Below are positions 22,554-31,540 of a stretch of 61,417 nucleotides of DNA, piece after piece; the first letter of the stretch is position 1, and every line of letters begins with the position of its first letter. The stretch spans positions 1 through 61,417 of the forward strand of contig NZ_PEKX01000010.1 of the NCBI RefSeq assembly GCF_002796985.1, in the 5' to 3' direction. A program made the position numbers and the translations under genes. Source of the DNA: Pseudomonas sp. (GTDB taxonomy: Bacteria > Pseudomonadota > Gammaproteobacteria > Pseudomonadales > Pseudomonadaceae). A model generated the notes under the pieces. It did no database searches. It saw only the letters and a list, made by a program, of their open reading frames with translations, and was not told the DNA's origin.

Positions 22554-24323
22554 ATGAGACAGCTTCAACCTTTCGCCCGCACCGTGCTGTTCACCGCCAT
22601 CAGCCTGGCCAGCCTGGGCGCCCACGCCGGGGTTACCGACCAGGACATCGTTGATTCCGCCAAGCGCACCGACCAGATCGTGGTCAACGGGATCAACCAG
22701 CAGGGCCAGCGCTTCAGCCCGCTGAACACCCTGAACAGCGACAACGTGAAGGAACTGCGGCCGGTCTGGGCGTTGTCCTTTGGTGGCGAGAAGCAGCGCG
22801 GCCAGCAGGCGCAACCGCTGATCAAGGACGGTGTGATGTACGTCACCGCCTCCTACTCGCGGGTGTTTGCCGCCGACGCGCGCACGGGGCGCAAGCTGTG
22901 GCAGTACGACGCGCGCCTGCCGGACGGCATCATGCCCTGCTGCGACGTGATCAACCGTGGTGTGGCCCTGTACGGCGACCTGGTGATCTTCGGCACCCTC
23001 GACGCCAAGCTGGTCGCGCTGAACAAGGACACCGGCAAGGTGGTGTGGAAGAAGACCGTGGCCGACTACAAGGCCGGTTACTCCATCTCCGCCGCGCCGC
23101 TGATCGCCAAGGGCAAGCTGATCACCGGCGTGGCCGGCGGCGAGTTCGGCGTGGTCGGCAAGATCGAGGCCTACAACCCCAGCAACGGCGAACTGCTGTG
23201 GAGCCGCCCGACCGTGGAAGGCCACATGGGCTACGTCTACAAGGACGGCAAGGCCGTGGAGAACGGCATCTCCGGTGGCGAGGCGGGCAAGACCTGGCCG
23301 GGCGACCTGTGGAAGACCGGCGGCGCCGCGCCCTGGCTGGGCGGCTACTACGACCCGAGCACCGACTCGCTGTTCATCGGCACTGGCAACCCGTCGCCGT
23401 GGAACTCGCACCTGCGCCCCGGCGACAACCTGTTCTCCTCTTCGCGCCTGGCGCTGAACCCGGAAGACGGCTCGATCAAATGGCACTTCCAGACCACCCC
23501 GCACGACGGCTGGGACTTCGACGGCGTCAACGAGCTGGTGTCCTTCGATTACAAGGACGGCGGCAAGACCGTGCAGGCCGCAGCGACCGCCGACCGTAAC
23601 GGCTTCTTCTATGTGCTCGACCGCACCAACGGCAAATTCATCCGTGGCTTCCCCTTCGTCGACAAGGTGACCTGGGCCAAGGGCCTGGACGAGAACGGCC
23701 GGCCGATCTACGACGACGCCCACCGTCCGGGTGCGCCGGGCGCCGATGCCAAGGGCACTTCGGTGTTCGTCGCACCGTCCTTCCTCGGCGGCAAGAACTG
23801 GATGCCGATGGCTTACAGCCAGGACACCGGGCTGTTCTACGTGCCGTCCAACGAGTGGGGCATGGACATGTGGAACGAGAACATCGCCTACAAGAAGGGC
23901 GCGGCGTACCTCGGCGCGGGCTTCACCATCAAGCCGCTGAACGAGAAGTACATCGGCGTGCTGCGCGCCATCGATCCGAAGACCGGCAAGCAGGTCTGGC
24001 GCTATGAGAACTACGCGCCGCTGTGGGGTGGCGTGCTGGCGACCCACGGCAACCTGGTGTTCACCGGCAACCCCGAAGGCTACCTGATGGCCTTCGACGC
24101 CAAGACGGGCAAGAAGCTCTACCAGTTCAACACCGGCTCGGGCGTAATCGCCTCACCGGTTACCTGGGAAATGGACGGCGAGCAGTACGTGACCGTGCTG
24201 TCCGGCTGGGGTGGTGCGGTGCCGCTGTGGGGCGGCGAAGTGGCCAAGCGCATCAAGGACCTGGACCAGGGTGGGATGATCTGGACCTTCAAGCTGCCGA
24301 AGGACCTGGTGGCCAAGAAGTGA
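22554..24323 (+). CDS. pedH: Lanthanide-type PQQ-dependent alcohol dehydrogenase
   Basis: A 589-aa quinoprotein with signal peptide and an eight-bladed propeller of W-motifs. Adjacent cysteines (MPCCDVINRG) form the ring over PQQ. The catalytic Asp is Asp321 in WDFDGVNE, and Asp323 two residues on gives the D-x-D signature found in lanthanide-dependent XoxF and PedH and replaced by Ala or Ser in calcium enzymes such as MxaF and PedE. Expected reaction: oxidation of primary alcohols (ethanol, 2-phenylethanol and similar) in the periplasm, with electrons passing to a cytochrome c. The pedH name is by similarity; the metal preference is inferred from the residue. Confidence 0.88.
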   Translation: MRQLQPFARTVLFTAISLASLGAHAGVTDQDIVDSAKRTDQIVVNGINQQGQRFSPLNTLNSDNVKELRPVWALSFGGEKQRGQQAQPLIKDGVMYVTASYSRVFAADARTGRKLWQYDARLPDGIMPCCDVINRGVALYGDLVIFGTLDAKLVALNKDTGKVVWKKTVADYKAGYSISAAPLIAKGKLITGVAGGEFGVVGKIEAYNPSNGELLWSRPTVEGHMGYVYKDGKAVENGISGGEAGKTWPGDLWKTGGAAPWLGGYYDPSTDSLFIGTGNPSPWNSHLRPGDNLFSSSRLALNPEDGSIKWHFQTTPHDGWDFDGVNELVSFDYKDGGKTVQAAATADRNGFFYVLDRTNGKFIRGFPFVDKVTWAKGLDENGRPIYDDAHRPGAPGADAKGTSVFVAPSFLGGKNWMPMAYSQDTGLFYVPSNEWGMDMWNENIAYKKGAAYLGAGFTIKPLNEKYIGVLRAIDPKTGKQVWRYENYAPLWGGVLATHGNLVFTGNPEGYLMAFDAKTGKKLYQFNTGSGVIASPVTWEMDGEQYVTVLSGWGGAVPLWGGEVAKRIKDLDQGGMIWTFKLPKDLVAKK

Positions 24324-24343
24324 TGTTCCAGTGAGGTGAGCAA

Positions 24344-24374
24344 AGGGCCGGCCATTGAGCCGGCCCTCTGTTTT
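24344..24374 (+). terminator. Rho-independent terminator after pedH
   Basis: AGGGCCGGC-CATTGA-GCCGGCCCT followed by CTGTTTT. It also lies downstream of the convergent atsR gene. Confidence 0.85.
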
Positions 24375-24405
24375 AGTGCGCCTGCCGGCGCCTTGTTGCA
24401 CCGGC

Positions 24406-25467
24406 TTATCGAATCGCCGCCACCGGCTGCCCGGCCACCTGCCGGCTTGCCGCTTCCTGCAGTGCCGGGTTGGCCCAGTCGGCCGCCTTGAACTCACGGC
24501 GAATCAGGCCGTAGGACTTCGCCGCCGTGATCGAGGCGTCCAGGCGACCGAGGAAGTCGGCATCCAGCCGGGGTGAGAGCACCTCCACCAGCGGTCGGCC
24601 CTGGTATTCGCTGTTGAAGATCACCGTCGGGTAGCTGGCCTGCCGGGAGATCAGCTCGATGAAGGCGTCGCGGTTGGCCTCGGCGCTGGCCCACTGCACG
24701 GCCTGCAACTGCACCTTGAGCAGGCGTTCGGTGAGGTCCGGGTGAGCGTCGACGAATTCGCCATTGCCGACCAGAAGTGCCTGCAGGGTGCCGGCGCCGC
24801 CAAGGTCGTGGGTACTCAGCGGGATTTCCGCCAGGCCCTTGTCGCGCAGTGCGAAGAGGCCGGCCAGGCCCCAGGTGGCGTCGATCTGCTTGGCCGCCAG
24901 GGCGGCGAGGGCGGCACTGAAGTCGAGGTTGATGACCTTCAGGTCCTTCTCGGTCAGCCCGGCGCTGGCCAGGGCGTTGTCGAACGACAACTGGCTGGCA
25001 GTGCCGCGGAAGATGCCGACGCGCTTGCCCTTGAGATCGGCCAGGGTCTTGATCCCCGAGCCCGGCTGTACGCCCAGGTAATGGTTCACGCCGCGGGCGG
25101 TGGCGGCCAGCACGCGGCTGTCCAGGCCGCTGGATTTGCCGATGATCGCCGCCAGGTCGCCGAGGTAGGCGAAGTCCACCTGGCCGTTGGCGAAGGCTTC
25201 GTTGACCACTGGGCCTGCGCCCTTGAAGAAGGTCCAGGTGACCTGGATGCCGTCGGCGGCGAATTCCTTCTCCAGCAATTGGCGGGTGTAGAGGATGTCC
25301 GCCACGCCAGCGCTGGAGTGGTTCTGGCCGGCGCTGACGTCCGGCACGGCAATGCGGATTTCCTTCACCGGCTCGGCGGCGTTGACGACGATCGGATAGG
25401 CACCGAGCAGGCCGGCCAGCACCGGCGCAGCGAAGAGAGAGAGCAATTGAGTGGTGAGGGCCTTCAT
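24406..25467 (-). CDS. atsR: Sulfate-ester/sulfonate ABC transporter binding protein
   Basis: A 353-aa periplasmic binding protein of the SsuA/AtsR/nitrate type, signal peptide ending AYPIVVNAA. Landmarks: GAGPVVNEAFANGQVDFAYL, SGIKTLADLKGKRVGIFRGT and IDATWGLAGLFALRDKGL. It is divergent from a matching permease and ATPase and an arylsulfatase gene, so it should deliver aliphatic or aromatic sulfate esters during sulfate starvation. AGGAGG precedes ATG 25467. In the P. aeruginosa order I remember, atsR is co-directional with atsBCA; here it is on the opposite strand. Confidence 0.82.
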   Translation of the reverse strand: MKALTTQLLSLFAAPVLAGLLGAYPIVVNAAEPVKEIRIAVPDVSAGQNHSSAGVADILYTRQLLEKEFAADGIQVTWTFFKGAGPVVNEAFANGQVDFAYLGDLAAIIGKSSGLDSRVLAATARGVNHYLGVQPGSGIKTLADLKGKRVGIFRGTASQLSFDNALASAGLTEKDLKVINLDFSAALAALAAKQIDATWGLAGLFALRDKGLAEIPLSTHDLGGAGTLQALLVGNGEFVDAHPDLTERLLKVQLQAVQWASAEANRDAFIELISRQASYPTVIFNSEYQGRPLVEVLSPRLDADFLGRLDASITAAKSYGLIRREFKAADWANPALQEAASRQVAGQPVAAIR

Positions 25468-25724
25468 GGCGCCTGCCTCCTGCAGTGGGGGAGCGCGTGT
25501 GGCTCCGGCGTCCGCACTAAAGGCATGGGGCCGTCCAGCGACAAAATAATAAAAATTCATTTTTTAGTAATTATTCGAGCTAAGCGAACAGCCATCGGGC
25601 TTCGCGGGCAGATGCCGTGAGGGCATAAAAAATATTCGGCGAATGCATTGGATGAGCGCGAAGGCCTTCCCTTAAATGGCCTGTGTTAGCTCATAAATGA
25701 ATTGATATAACTATTTATATTCCA
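25468..25724. promoter_or_regulatory. AT-rich divergent promoter region atsR/atsB
   Basis: 257 bp, much richer in A and T than its surroundings (for example AATAATAAAAATTCATTTTT and TTGATATAACTATTTATATT). It must hold both promoters. Low GC and long A/T tracts fit CysB-type sulfate-starvation promoters, but no exact site can be named. Confidence 0.5.
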
Positions 25725-27326
25725 ATGAAGAATATTGCCAAGCCGAACCACCATGCTCTTCCCGCGCCACGCCTGAGCTCCTCGAAGCTGACCTGGCGCG
25801 GAGTCGAGCCCATCCTGCCGTGGCTGCTGCCGCTGGCCATCGCCGTGCTGTGGTGGACGGCCAGCCACCGTCACTGGATGTCCGCGCAAATCCTCCCCAC
25901 GCCCGAGCTGGTGCTGCAGGCCGGGCGCGAGCTGCTGGCCGGCGAGCTCTGGCAGCAATTGGGCATCAGCCTGAAACGTCTGTTCTGGGGCCTGCTGGCC
26001 GGCATCCTCAGCGGGCTGGCACTGGGCGCCTGGCTCGGCTTCAGCCGCCGTGCCGAGCGTCTGGTGCTGCCCACCTTCAGTGCCCTGGCGCAGGTCCCGA
26101 CGCTGGCCTGGATTCCGCTGTTCATGCTGTTCTTCGGCATTGGCGAGCTGCTCAAGCTGGTGGTGCTGATCAAGGCGATCATTGTCCCGGTGACGCTGCA
26201 CACCCTGGTGGGCGTGCGCGATGCCCAGCCGCGCCTGCGCGAGGCCGCCGCCGTGCTGCGCCTGCCGCGCCGCCTGCTGTTCTGGCGATTGATCCTGCCG
26301 GCGGCGCTGCCGGCTTTCCTGACCGGCGTGCGCCTGGCCCTGGCGCAGGGCTGGACCTCGTTGCTGGCGGTCGAGCTGCTGGCCTCCAGCGAAGGCATCG
26401 GCTACCTGATGGTGCAGGCGCGCCAGCTGTTCATGCTCGACATCGTGTTCGTCTGCATCCTGGTCATCGGCCTGGTCGGTGCGGCCATGGACCGTGGCAT
26501 CCAGGCGCTGGACCGGCGCCTGGTGCATTGGCCGCAGCCGGCCGCCGGAGAATTCCGCCGCAGTCGTACGGGGCAGGGCTGGGAGCGCCTGCAACCCTGG
26601 TTGCTGCCGCTGGCCCTGCTGGCGATATGGCAGGCGGCGAGTGCGCTTGAGTGGGTCGATCCGGCGATCCTCGCCAGCCCCGCGTCGGTGGCGGTCGCGC
26701 TGTGGGACGGCCTGCTGGACAACAGCCTGACCACGGCGCTGCTCGCCAGCCTGCAACGCACGCTCGCCGGTTTGCTGCTGGGCGGCTCGCTGGGCTTCCT
26801 GCTGGGGCTGGGGCTCGGTTTGTGGCGCCCGGCAGAACGGCTGCTCGGCCCGTCCTTCGCCGCGCTGCGGCAGGTGGCGATCTTCGCCTGGGTGCCGCTG
26901 CTGACCGCCTGGTTCGGCCTCGGCGAGCTGGCGAAGGTGGTGTTCGTCGGTCTGGCCGCGTTCTTCCCGCTGCTGCTGGCGACCCAGCGCGGCATTGCCA
27001 GCCTGCCGGCGCAACTGACCGAGGCGGCCATCGCGCTACGTCTCTCGCCCTGGCAGCGGCTGCGTCGGCTGGTGCTGCCGGGGGCCGCGCCCTCGGTGTT
27101 CGCCGGGGTGCGCCTGGCGCTGATCTACGCCTGGCTTGGCACCATCGGCGCCGAGTACTTCATGCCCTCGAATGGCGGCATCGGCAGCCTGATGATCGGC
27201 GCGCAACAACTCTTCCGCATGGACCTGGTGGGCGCCGGCATGTTGCTGGTCGGCCTGACCGGAGCCCTGCTGGCCGCCCTCGGCCAGCGCATCGAAGCGC
27301 GGGCGACGCGCTGGAGACACGCATGA
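25725..27326 (+). CDS. atsB: Tandem-fused ABC permease for sulfate esters
   Basis: A 533-aa inner-membrane protein made of two fused SsuC-like permease domains (about 30-260 and 285-530). Each carries a permease loop: EAAAVLRLPRRLLFWRLILPAALPAF in the first and EAAIALRLSPWQRLRRLVLPGAAPSVF in the second. Typical sulfonate importers use a homodimer of a ~260-aa permease; the fusion makes the two halves obligatory partners. The stop overlaps the atsC start as ATGA. The very short leader and lack of a good Shine-Dalgarno leave the first few codons uncertain. Confidence 0.88.
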   Translation: MKNIAKPNHHALPAPRLSSSKLTWRGVEPILPWLLPLAIAVLWWTASHRHWMSAQILPTPELVLQAGRELLAGELWQQLGISLKRLFWGLLAGILSGLALGAWLGFSRRAERLVLPTFSALAQVPTLAWIPLFMLFFGIGELLKLVVLIKAIIVPVTLHTLVGVRDAQPRLREAAAVLRLPRRLLFWRLILPAALPAFLTGVRLALAQGWTSLLAVELLASSEGIGYLMVQARQLFMLDIVFVCILVIGLVGAAMDRGIQALDRRLVHWPQPAAGEFRRSRTGQGWERLQPWLLPLALLAIWQAASALEWVDPAILASPASVAVALWDGLLDNSLTTALLASLQRTLAGLLLGGSLGFLLGLGLGLWRPAERLLGPSFAALRQVAIFAWVPLLTAWFGLGELAKVVFVGLAAFFPLLLATQRGIASLPAQLTEAAIALRLSPWQRLRRLVLPGAAPSVFAGVRLALIYAWLGTIGAEYFMPSNGGIGSLMIGAQQLFRMDLVGAGMLLVGLTGALLAALGQRIEARATRWRHA

Positions 27327-28150
27327 ACGCATTTGCATCCCCGGCCCTGGTGAGCTTTCGCCAGGTCGCCAAGAGCTTCCCCGTGGACGGCCGCGAGCTG
27401 CAGGCCATCGAGCGCTTCGACCTGGAGATCGCCGATGGCGAATTCATTGCCATCGTCGGCGCCAGCGGCTGCGGCAAGTCCACGCTGCTGCGCCTGCTGG
27501 TGGGGCTCGACCGCGAGTTCCAGGGCGAGATCCGCATCGACGGTGCGCCCATCGACGGCATCGGCGGCGAGCGCGGCATCGTGTTCCAGGAGCACCGCCT
27601 GTTCCCCTGGCTGAGCGTGGAGCAGAACGTCGCCCTCGGCCTGGTCAACGAACCGCTGAGCGAGACCGGCAAGGCCGCCAAAGTGGCCGAATATCTGCAG
27701 CTGGTGGGCCTGACCGCCTTTGCCCGCGCCTATCCGCACCAGCTGTCCGGTGGCATGGCGCAACGCGTGGCCATCGCCCGCGGATTGGTCGCCAGCCCGC
27801 GCATCCTGTTGCTGGACGAGCCCTTCGGCGCGCTGGATGCACTGACTCGCCAGCAGTTGCAGGAAGAGTTGCTGCGCATCCGCCAGCGCGAACGCATCAC
27901 CACCGTGCTGGTGACCCACGACGTGGAGGAGGCGCTGTTCCTCGCCGACCGCGTGGTGGTGATGGCGCCGCGCCCGGGGCGCATCAAACGCATCGTCGAG
28001 GTGCCGCTGGCGCATCCGCGCGAGCGCGGCGGCTACGACTTCCTGCGCCAGCGCGAGGCACTGCTGCACGAGCTGACCGGGGAGGGCGACTATGTCGCGC
28101 CGCCGCTCAAACGGGTGGAAGACCTGCCATTCGAGTTCATTGCCTGCTGA
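27323..28150 (+). CDS. atsC: ABC transporter ATP-binding protein for sulfate esters
   Basis: A 275-aa ATPase of the nitrate/sulfonate/taurine type. Walker A GASGCGKST, Q-loop VFQEHRLFPW, signature LSGGMAQRVAIARG, Walker B ILLLDEPFGALD and switch His in LVTHDVEEALF are all intact. It powers uptake with atsR and atsB. The start overlaps the atsB stop by 4 nt. The C-terminal ~30 residues (EGDYVAPPLKRVEDLPFEF) are family-typical. Confidence 0.92.
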   Translation: MNAFASPALVSFRQVAKSFPVDGRELQAIERFDLEIADGEFIAIVGASGCGKSTLLRLLVGLDREFQGEIRIDGAPIDGIGGERGIVFQEHRLFPWLSVEQNVALGLVNEPLSETGKAAKVAEYLQLVGLTAFARAYPHQLSGGMAQRVAIARGLVASPRILLLDEPFGALDALTRQQLQEELLRIRQRERITTVLVTHDVEEALFLADRVVVMAPRPGRIKRIVEVPLAHPRERGGYDFLRQREALLHELTGEGDYVAPPLKRVEDLPFEFIAC

Positions 28151-28168
28151 TCCAGAAATCCACCCCCT

Positions 28169-28242
28169 GTAGGAGCGAGCTTGCTCGTGAAGCTCTTCGT
28201 CCAGGCCGCTCTGGAATGTTCGCGAGCAAGCTCGCTCCTACA
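28169..28242. repeat. Inverted GTAGGAGCGAGCTTGCTCG repeat
   Basis: An inverted pair between atsC and atsA, inside what would otherwise be one operon. As RNA it would form a long hairpin and could lower or stabilise part of the transcript. Confidence 0.7.
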
Positions 28243-28269
28243 GGCTCATCCCACCTACCGAGTCCGACC

Positions 28270-29880
28270 ATGAGCAAACGCCCCAACTTCCTCGTCATCG
28301 TCGCCGACGACCTCGGCTTCTCCGACCTCGGCGCCTTCGGTGGCGAGATCGCCACGCCGCACCTGGACGCCCTGGCCCTGGATGGCCTGCGCCTGACCGA
28401 CTTCCACACCGCGCCGACCTGCTCGCCGACACGCTCGATGCTGCTCACCGGCACTGACCACCACATCGCCGGCATCGGCACCATGGCCGAGGCGCTGACG
28501 CCGGAGCTGGAAGGCAAGCCCGGCTACGAGGGCTACCTGAACGACCGTGTGGTGGCGCTGCCGGAGCTGCTGCGCGAGGCCGGCTATCAGACTTTGATGG
28601 CCGGCAAATGGCACCTGGGCCTGAAACTGGAGCAGGCGCCCCATGCGCGCGGCTTCGAGCGCTCCTTCTCGCTGTTGCCGGGGGCCGCCAACCACTATGG
28701 TTTCGAGCCGCCCTACGATGAAACCACGCCGCGCATCCTCAAGGGCACGCCGGCGCTGTACGTCGAGGACGACCGGTTCATCGAGGACCTGCCGGCGGAC
28801 TTCTATTCCTCCGATGCCTTCGGCGACAAGCTGATCGACTACCTCAAGGAACGCGACCAGAGCCGGCCGTTCTTCGCCTACCTGCCGTTCTCCGCGCCGC
28901 ACTGGCCGTTGCAGGCGCCGAAGGAAGTGGTCGACAAGTACCAGGGCCGCTACGACGCCGGCCCCGAAGCGCTGCGCCTGGAACGCCTGGAGCGGCTCAA
29001 GCAGCTGGGCCTGATCGACGCCGACGTGAAGGCGCATCCGGTGCTGGCGATCAGCAAGGAATGGGCGCGTCTCAGCGACGAGGAGAAGGCGCGCTCGGCG
29101 CGCGCCATGGAGGTCTACGCGGCGATGGTCGAACGGCTGGACTGGAACGTCGGCCGTGTCGTCGAGTACCTGCGCCAGCAGGGCGAGCTGGACAACACCT
29201 TCGTCCTGTTCATGTCCGACAACGGCGCCGAGGGCGCTCTGCTGGAGGCCTTCCCGCGCTTCGGCCCGGACCTCCTGAGCTTCCTCGACCAGCACTACGA
29301 CAACAGCCTGGAGAACATCGGTCGCGCCAACTCCTACATCTGGTACGGCCCGCGCTGGGCGCAGGCGGCCACTGCGCCGTCGCGGCTGTACAAGGCCTTC
29401 ACCACCCAGGGCGGCATCCGCGTGCCGGCGCTGGTGCGTTACCCGGCACTGCAGCGCCAGGGCGAGATCAGCCACGGCTTTTCCACGGTGATGGACATCA
29501 CTCCGACCATCCTCGACCTGGCGGGCGTGCGCCATCCGGGCAAGCAATGGCGCGGCCGCGAGGTGGCCGAGGTGCGTGGCAAGTCCTGGCTGGGCTGGCT
29601 CTCGGGCGAAACCGAGCAGGCGCACGACGAGAAGACCGTCACCGGCTGGGAGCTGTTCGGCATGCGCGCCATCCGCCAGGGTGACTGGAAGGCGGTGTAC
29701 CTGCCAGCGCCAGTCGGCCCGGCCACCTGGCAGCTGTATGACCTGGCCCGCGACCCCGGCGAGACAAAGGACCTGGCCAAGAGCGAACCGGCGAAGCTGG
29801 ACGCGCTGATCGAGCACTACAAGCAGTACGTCAACGAGACCGGCGTGATCGACGCGCCGCCTCCGTTCCTCGCGCGCTGA
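28270..29880 (+). CDS. atsA: Arylsulfatase
   Basis: A 536-aa cytosolic type I sulfatase, the same length as P. aeruginosa AtsA. Cys51 in TCSPTRSMLLTG is the residue converted to formylglycine by a separate maturation enzyme. Metal ligands Asp13/Asp14 (VADDLGFSD) and MSDNGAEG (Asp-Asn), plus MAGKWHLGL and HWPLQAP, complete the site. It has no signal peptide, so import of the ester by AtsRBC precedes hydrolysis to sulfate and alcohol. ATG 28270 follows the repeat pair. The product is very close to PaAtsA as I remember it. Confidence 0.95.
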   Translation: MSKRPNFLVIVADDLGFSDLGAFGGEIATPHLDALALDGLRLTDFHTAPTCSPTRSMLLTGTDHHIAGIGTMAEALTPELEGKPGYEGYLNDRVVALPELLREAGYQTLMAGKWHLGLKLEQAPHARGFERSFSLLPGAANHYGFEPPYDETTPRILKGTPALYVEDDRFIEDLPADFYSSDAFGDKLIDYLKERDQSRPFFAYLPFSAPHWPLQAPKEVVDKYQGRYDAGPEALRLERLERLKQLGLIDADVKAHPVLAISKEWARLSDEEKARSARAMEVYAAMVERLDWNVGRVVEYLRQQGELDNTFVLFMSDNGAEGALLEAFPRFGPDLLSFLDQHYDNSLENIGRANSYIWYGPRWAQAATAPSRLYKAFTTQGGIRVPALVRYPALQRQGEISHGFSTVMDITPTILDLAGVRHPGKQWRGREVAEVRGKSWLGWLSGETEQAHDEKTVTGWELFGMRAIRQGDWKAVYLPAPVGPATWQLYDLARDPGETKDLAKSEPAKLDALIEHYKQYVNETGVIDAPPPFLAR

Positions 29881-29998
29881 TCGCGAGCCCCATGGCCTCT
29901 CTCCCGTTAGCCTGCTGGTGTGGGAGAGAGCCGGCGGCCGCCCGGCCGCTTGGGCTGGCAGCGGCCACCGGAATGCCTTTTTCCCTGCTTTTCAGCGG

Positions 29999-30151
29999 TT
30001 ATGCCGGCCCGTCCTTGAGGCCGTCCTGGTGGGCGGCGGACAGGTGAGGCTCCTGCCGGCTGTCCTCCGGTTCGATATCCAGCAACGCATCCAGCGATTC
30101 CTCACGGGTCACTTGCGGATCGGGGTCGGGCGTATCCCGTGGGATTTTCAT
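29999..30151 (-). CDS. 50-aa acidic small protein
   Basis: A frame with a GAGG ribosome site, beginning MKIPRDTPDPDPQVTREESL and ending HQDGLKDGPA. It is acidic, with no signal or membrane segment. Codon use is consistent with the host. It lies downstream of the YqjD-like gene on the same strand with a gap of about 90 bp. Its function is unknown. Small proteins of this kind (DPDP...SLDALLDIE) are widespread in Pseudomonas as far as I recall, but I cannot verify it. Confidence 0.55.
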   Translation of the reverse strand: MKIPRDTPDPDPQVTREESLDALLDIEPEDSRQEPHLSAAHQDGLKDGPA

Positions 30152-30244
30152 GCTTGCCTCGGCGGTTTGCTGGCGAGGGCCCGCAGGCGGGCGCCAGCCA
30201 CTACCACCTTGCGTGGCCGATGGGTCGGGCTCACCGGGATGGCC

Positions 30245-30562
30245 TCAGCGGTGCTGGCGACTCAATGCACAGGCCGCCGCCAGCAGTCCAGCGGCGGCAG
30301 CCAGCACCGCCACGGCCTGCCAGGGGTGTTCACCGGCATATTCACCGCCAGCGCGGATCGCCCGACGGCTGCGCTGGATCAGGTGCTCGCTGGTTTCGCG
30401 GCTGTCGTCCACCAGGTCGCGCAACTTCGCCTTGAACGCCGGCAGTTCGTCCGTCGTCAGGTCTCGGCTGCTGGCCAGCAGGCTTTCCAGGTCATTCACC
30501 AGGGATTGCAACTCCTGCACGGCGCTGTTGCGAGTAGAGGGGAACCATCGATAGCTGCCCAT
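30245..30562 (-). CDS. YqjD/ElaB-like DUF883 membrane protein
   Basis: A 105-aa protein with an N-terminal amphipathic helical region (LQSLVNDLESLLASSRDL, LRDLVDDSRETSEHLIQRSR) and a single C-terminal transmembrane segment (WQAVAVLAAAAGLLAAACAL). This layout is that of the DUF883/YqjD family, tail-anchored inner-membrane proteins; E. coli YqjD associates with ribosomes in stationary phase. The N-terminal MGSYRWFPSTRNSAV is less typical, so a later start is possible. Confidence 0.75.
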   Translation of the reverse strand: MGSYRWFPSTRNSAVQELQSLVNDLESLLASSRDLTTDELPAFKAKLRDLVDDSRETSEHLIQRSRRAIRAGGEYAGEHPWQAVAVLAAAAGLLAAACALSRQHR

Positions 30563-30953
30563 GGACTGTCTCCTTGATTGTTTCTGCTTGGAAGTGGCTG
30601 GGCCGGAACATGCATTGGGCTTTGCGCTGCCGCTGAGCGGTGATCGGCACCGCTTGCGTCGTGCTTCGAGCGCGCTGGCCCGTGCATTTGCCGATTGGCG
30701 CGACCCATTTGAAAGAGCCTTCTGGCCGTCAGGCGTTCAGTGATTCGGATGAGTGGAACCTGACGGTTTGCTTCGCGCGTGCTTGAGTGCAGAGGGCGCT
30801 TGTCGGCACATCGCTGTCTCGGGTAACGGCGAATGAGGTGCACGCAGGTGCGACGATTGGCGGCAGTGCAGGGGGGCGCATGGCGGTTAGCGCTTGTGCG
30901 AGGATGCCGCCGCCACGCCATGAGCACTTCAACGAACCGGGGGATTGCAGCCG
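30563..30953. other. Intergenic stretch with no supported gene
   Basis: 391 bp between the divergent YqjD-like and acetyltransferase genes. Open frames here lack ribosome sites and host codon bias; no repeats of the common families are seen. Confidence 0.5.
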
Positions 30954-31403
30954 ATGATGATCCGCGACTTGCGCGACGACGACATGGACCGGGTGCTGGA
31001 TATCTGGCTGCGGGCCTCGCAGCAGGCTCACCACTTCATCGACGCCGCCTTCTGGCAGGAGCGCCTGCCGGACATGCGCGACGTCTACCTGCCCGCCGCC
31101 GCTTCCCGCGTCGTCGAGAGCGATGGCTGCGTCAGCGGTTTCTACAGCCTGCATGACGGCGCGCTGGCCGCGCTGTTCGTCGCCCCGGAATGCCAGGGCA
31201 AGGGGCTGGGCTCACAGTTGCTGAGCGACGCGAAGATTCACCTGCCGATGCTGGAACTGGCGGTTTACTCGGATAACGCCGGCGCGGTGGCGTTCTACCA
31301 GCGGCACGGATTCGTGGTGCTGGAGGAGCGCGAGGACGAGCACACCGGGCATCCTGAAACTCGCATGGGCTGGACCGCACGGGCGGTGTCCTGCGGGTGC
31401 TGA
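30954..31403 (+). CDS. GNAT-family N-acetyltransferase
   Basis: A 149-aa acetyltransferase similar in layout to YjaB. Acetyl-CoA binding motif A is LFVAPECQGKGLGSQLLSDA (Q/R-x-x-G-x-G/A), followed by LAVYSDNAGAVAFYQRHGFV and the RMGW ending. The substrate is unknown. An ATGATG double start is preceded by GGGGGA. The last residues (ARAVSCGC) extend past the usual end. It is single, followed by a strong shared terminator. Confidence 0.88.
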   Translation: MMIRDLRDDDMDRVLDIWLRASQQAHHFIDAAFWQERLPDMRDVYLPAAASRVVESDGCVSGFYSLHDGALAALFVAPECQGKGLGSQLLSDAKIHLPMLELAVYSDNAGAVAFYQRHGFVVLEEREDEHTGHPETRMGWTARAVSCGC

Positions 31404-31485
31404 GGGGCGGCTTGTCGAGTCGTATCGCTTTCCCGAAGCTGGCCGCTGCCTGAGCAGCAGCTCGAAGGCTGATCGCGCAGCGCAG

Positions 31486-31517
31486 AAAGCCCCCTGCCCG
31501 AATGGGCAGGGGGCTTT
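31486..31517. terminator. Bidirectional terminator
   Basis: AAAGCCCCCTGCCC-GAAT-GGGCAGGGGGCTTT, followed by a T-run on the plus side (GTCGTTTTT). It separates the convergent acetyltransferase and the gene at 31541. Confidence 0.92.
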
Positions 31518-31540
31518 GTCGTTTTTGCCCGATGGGGCGG

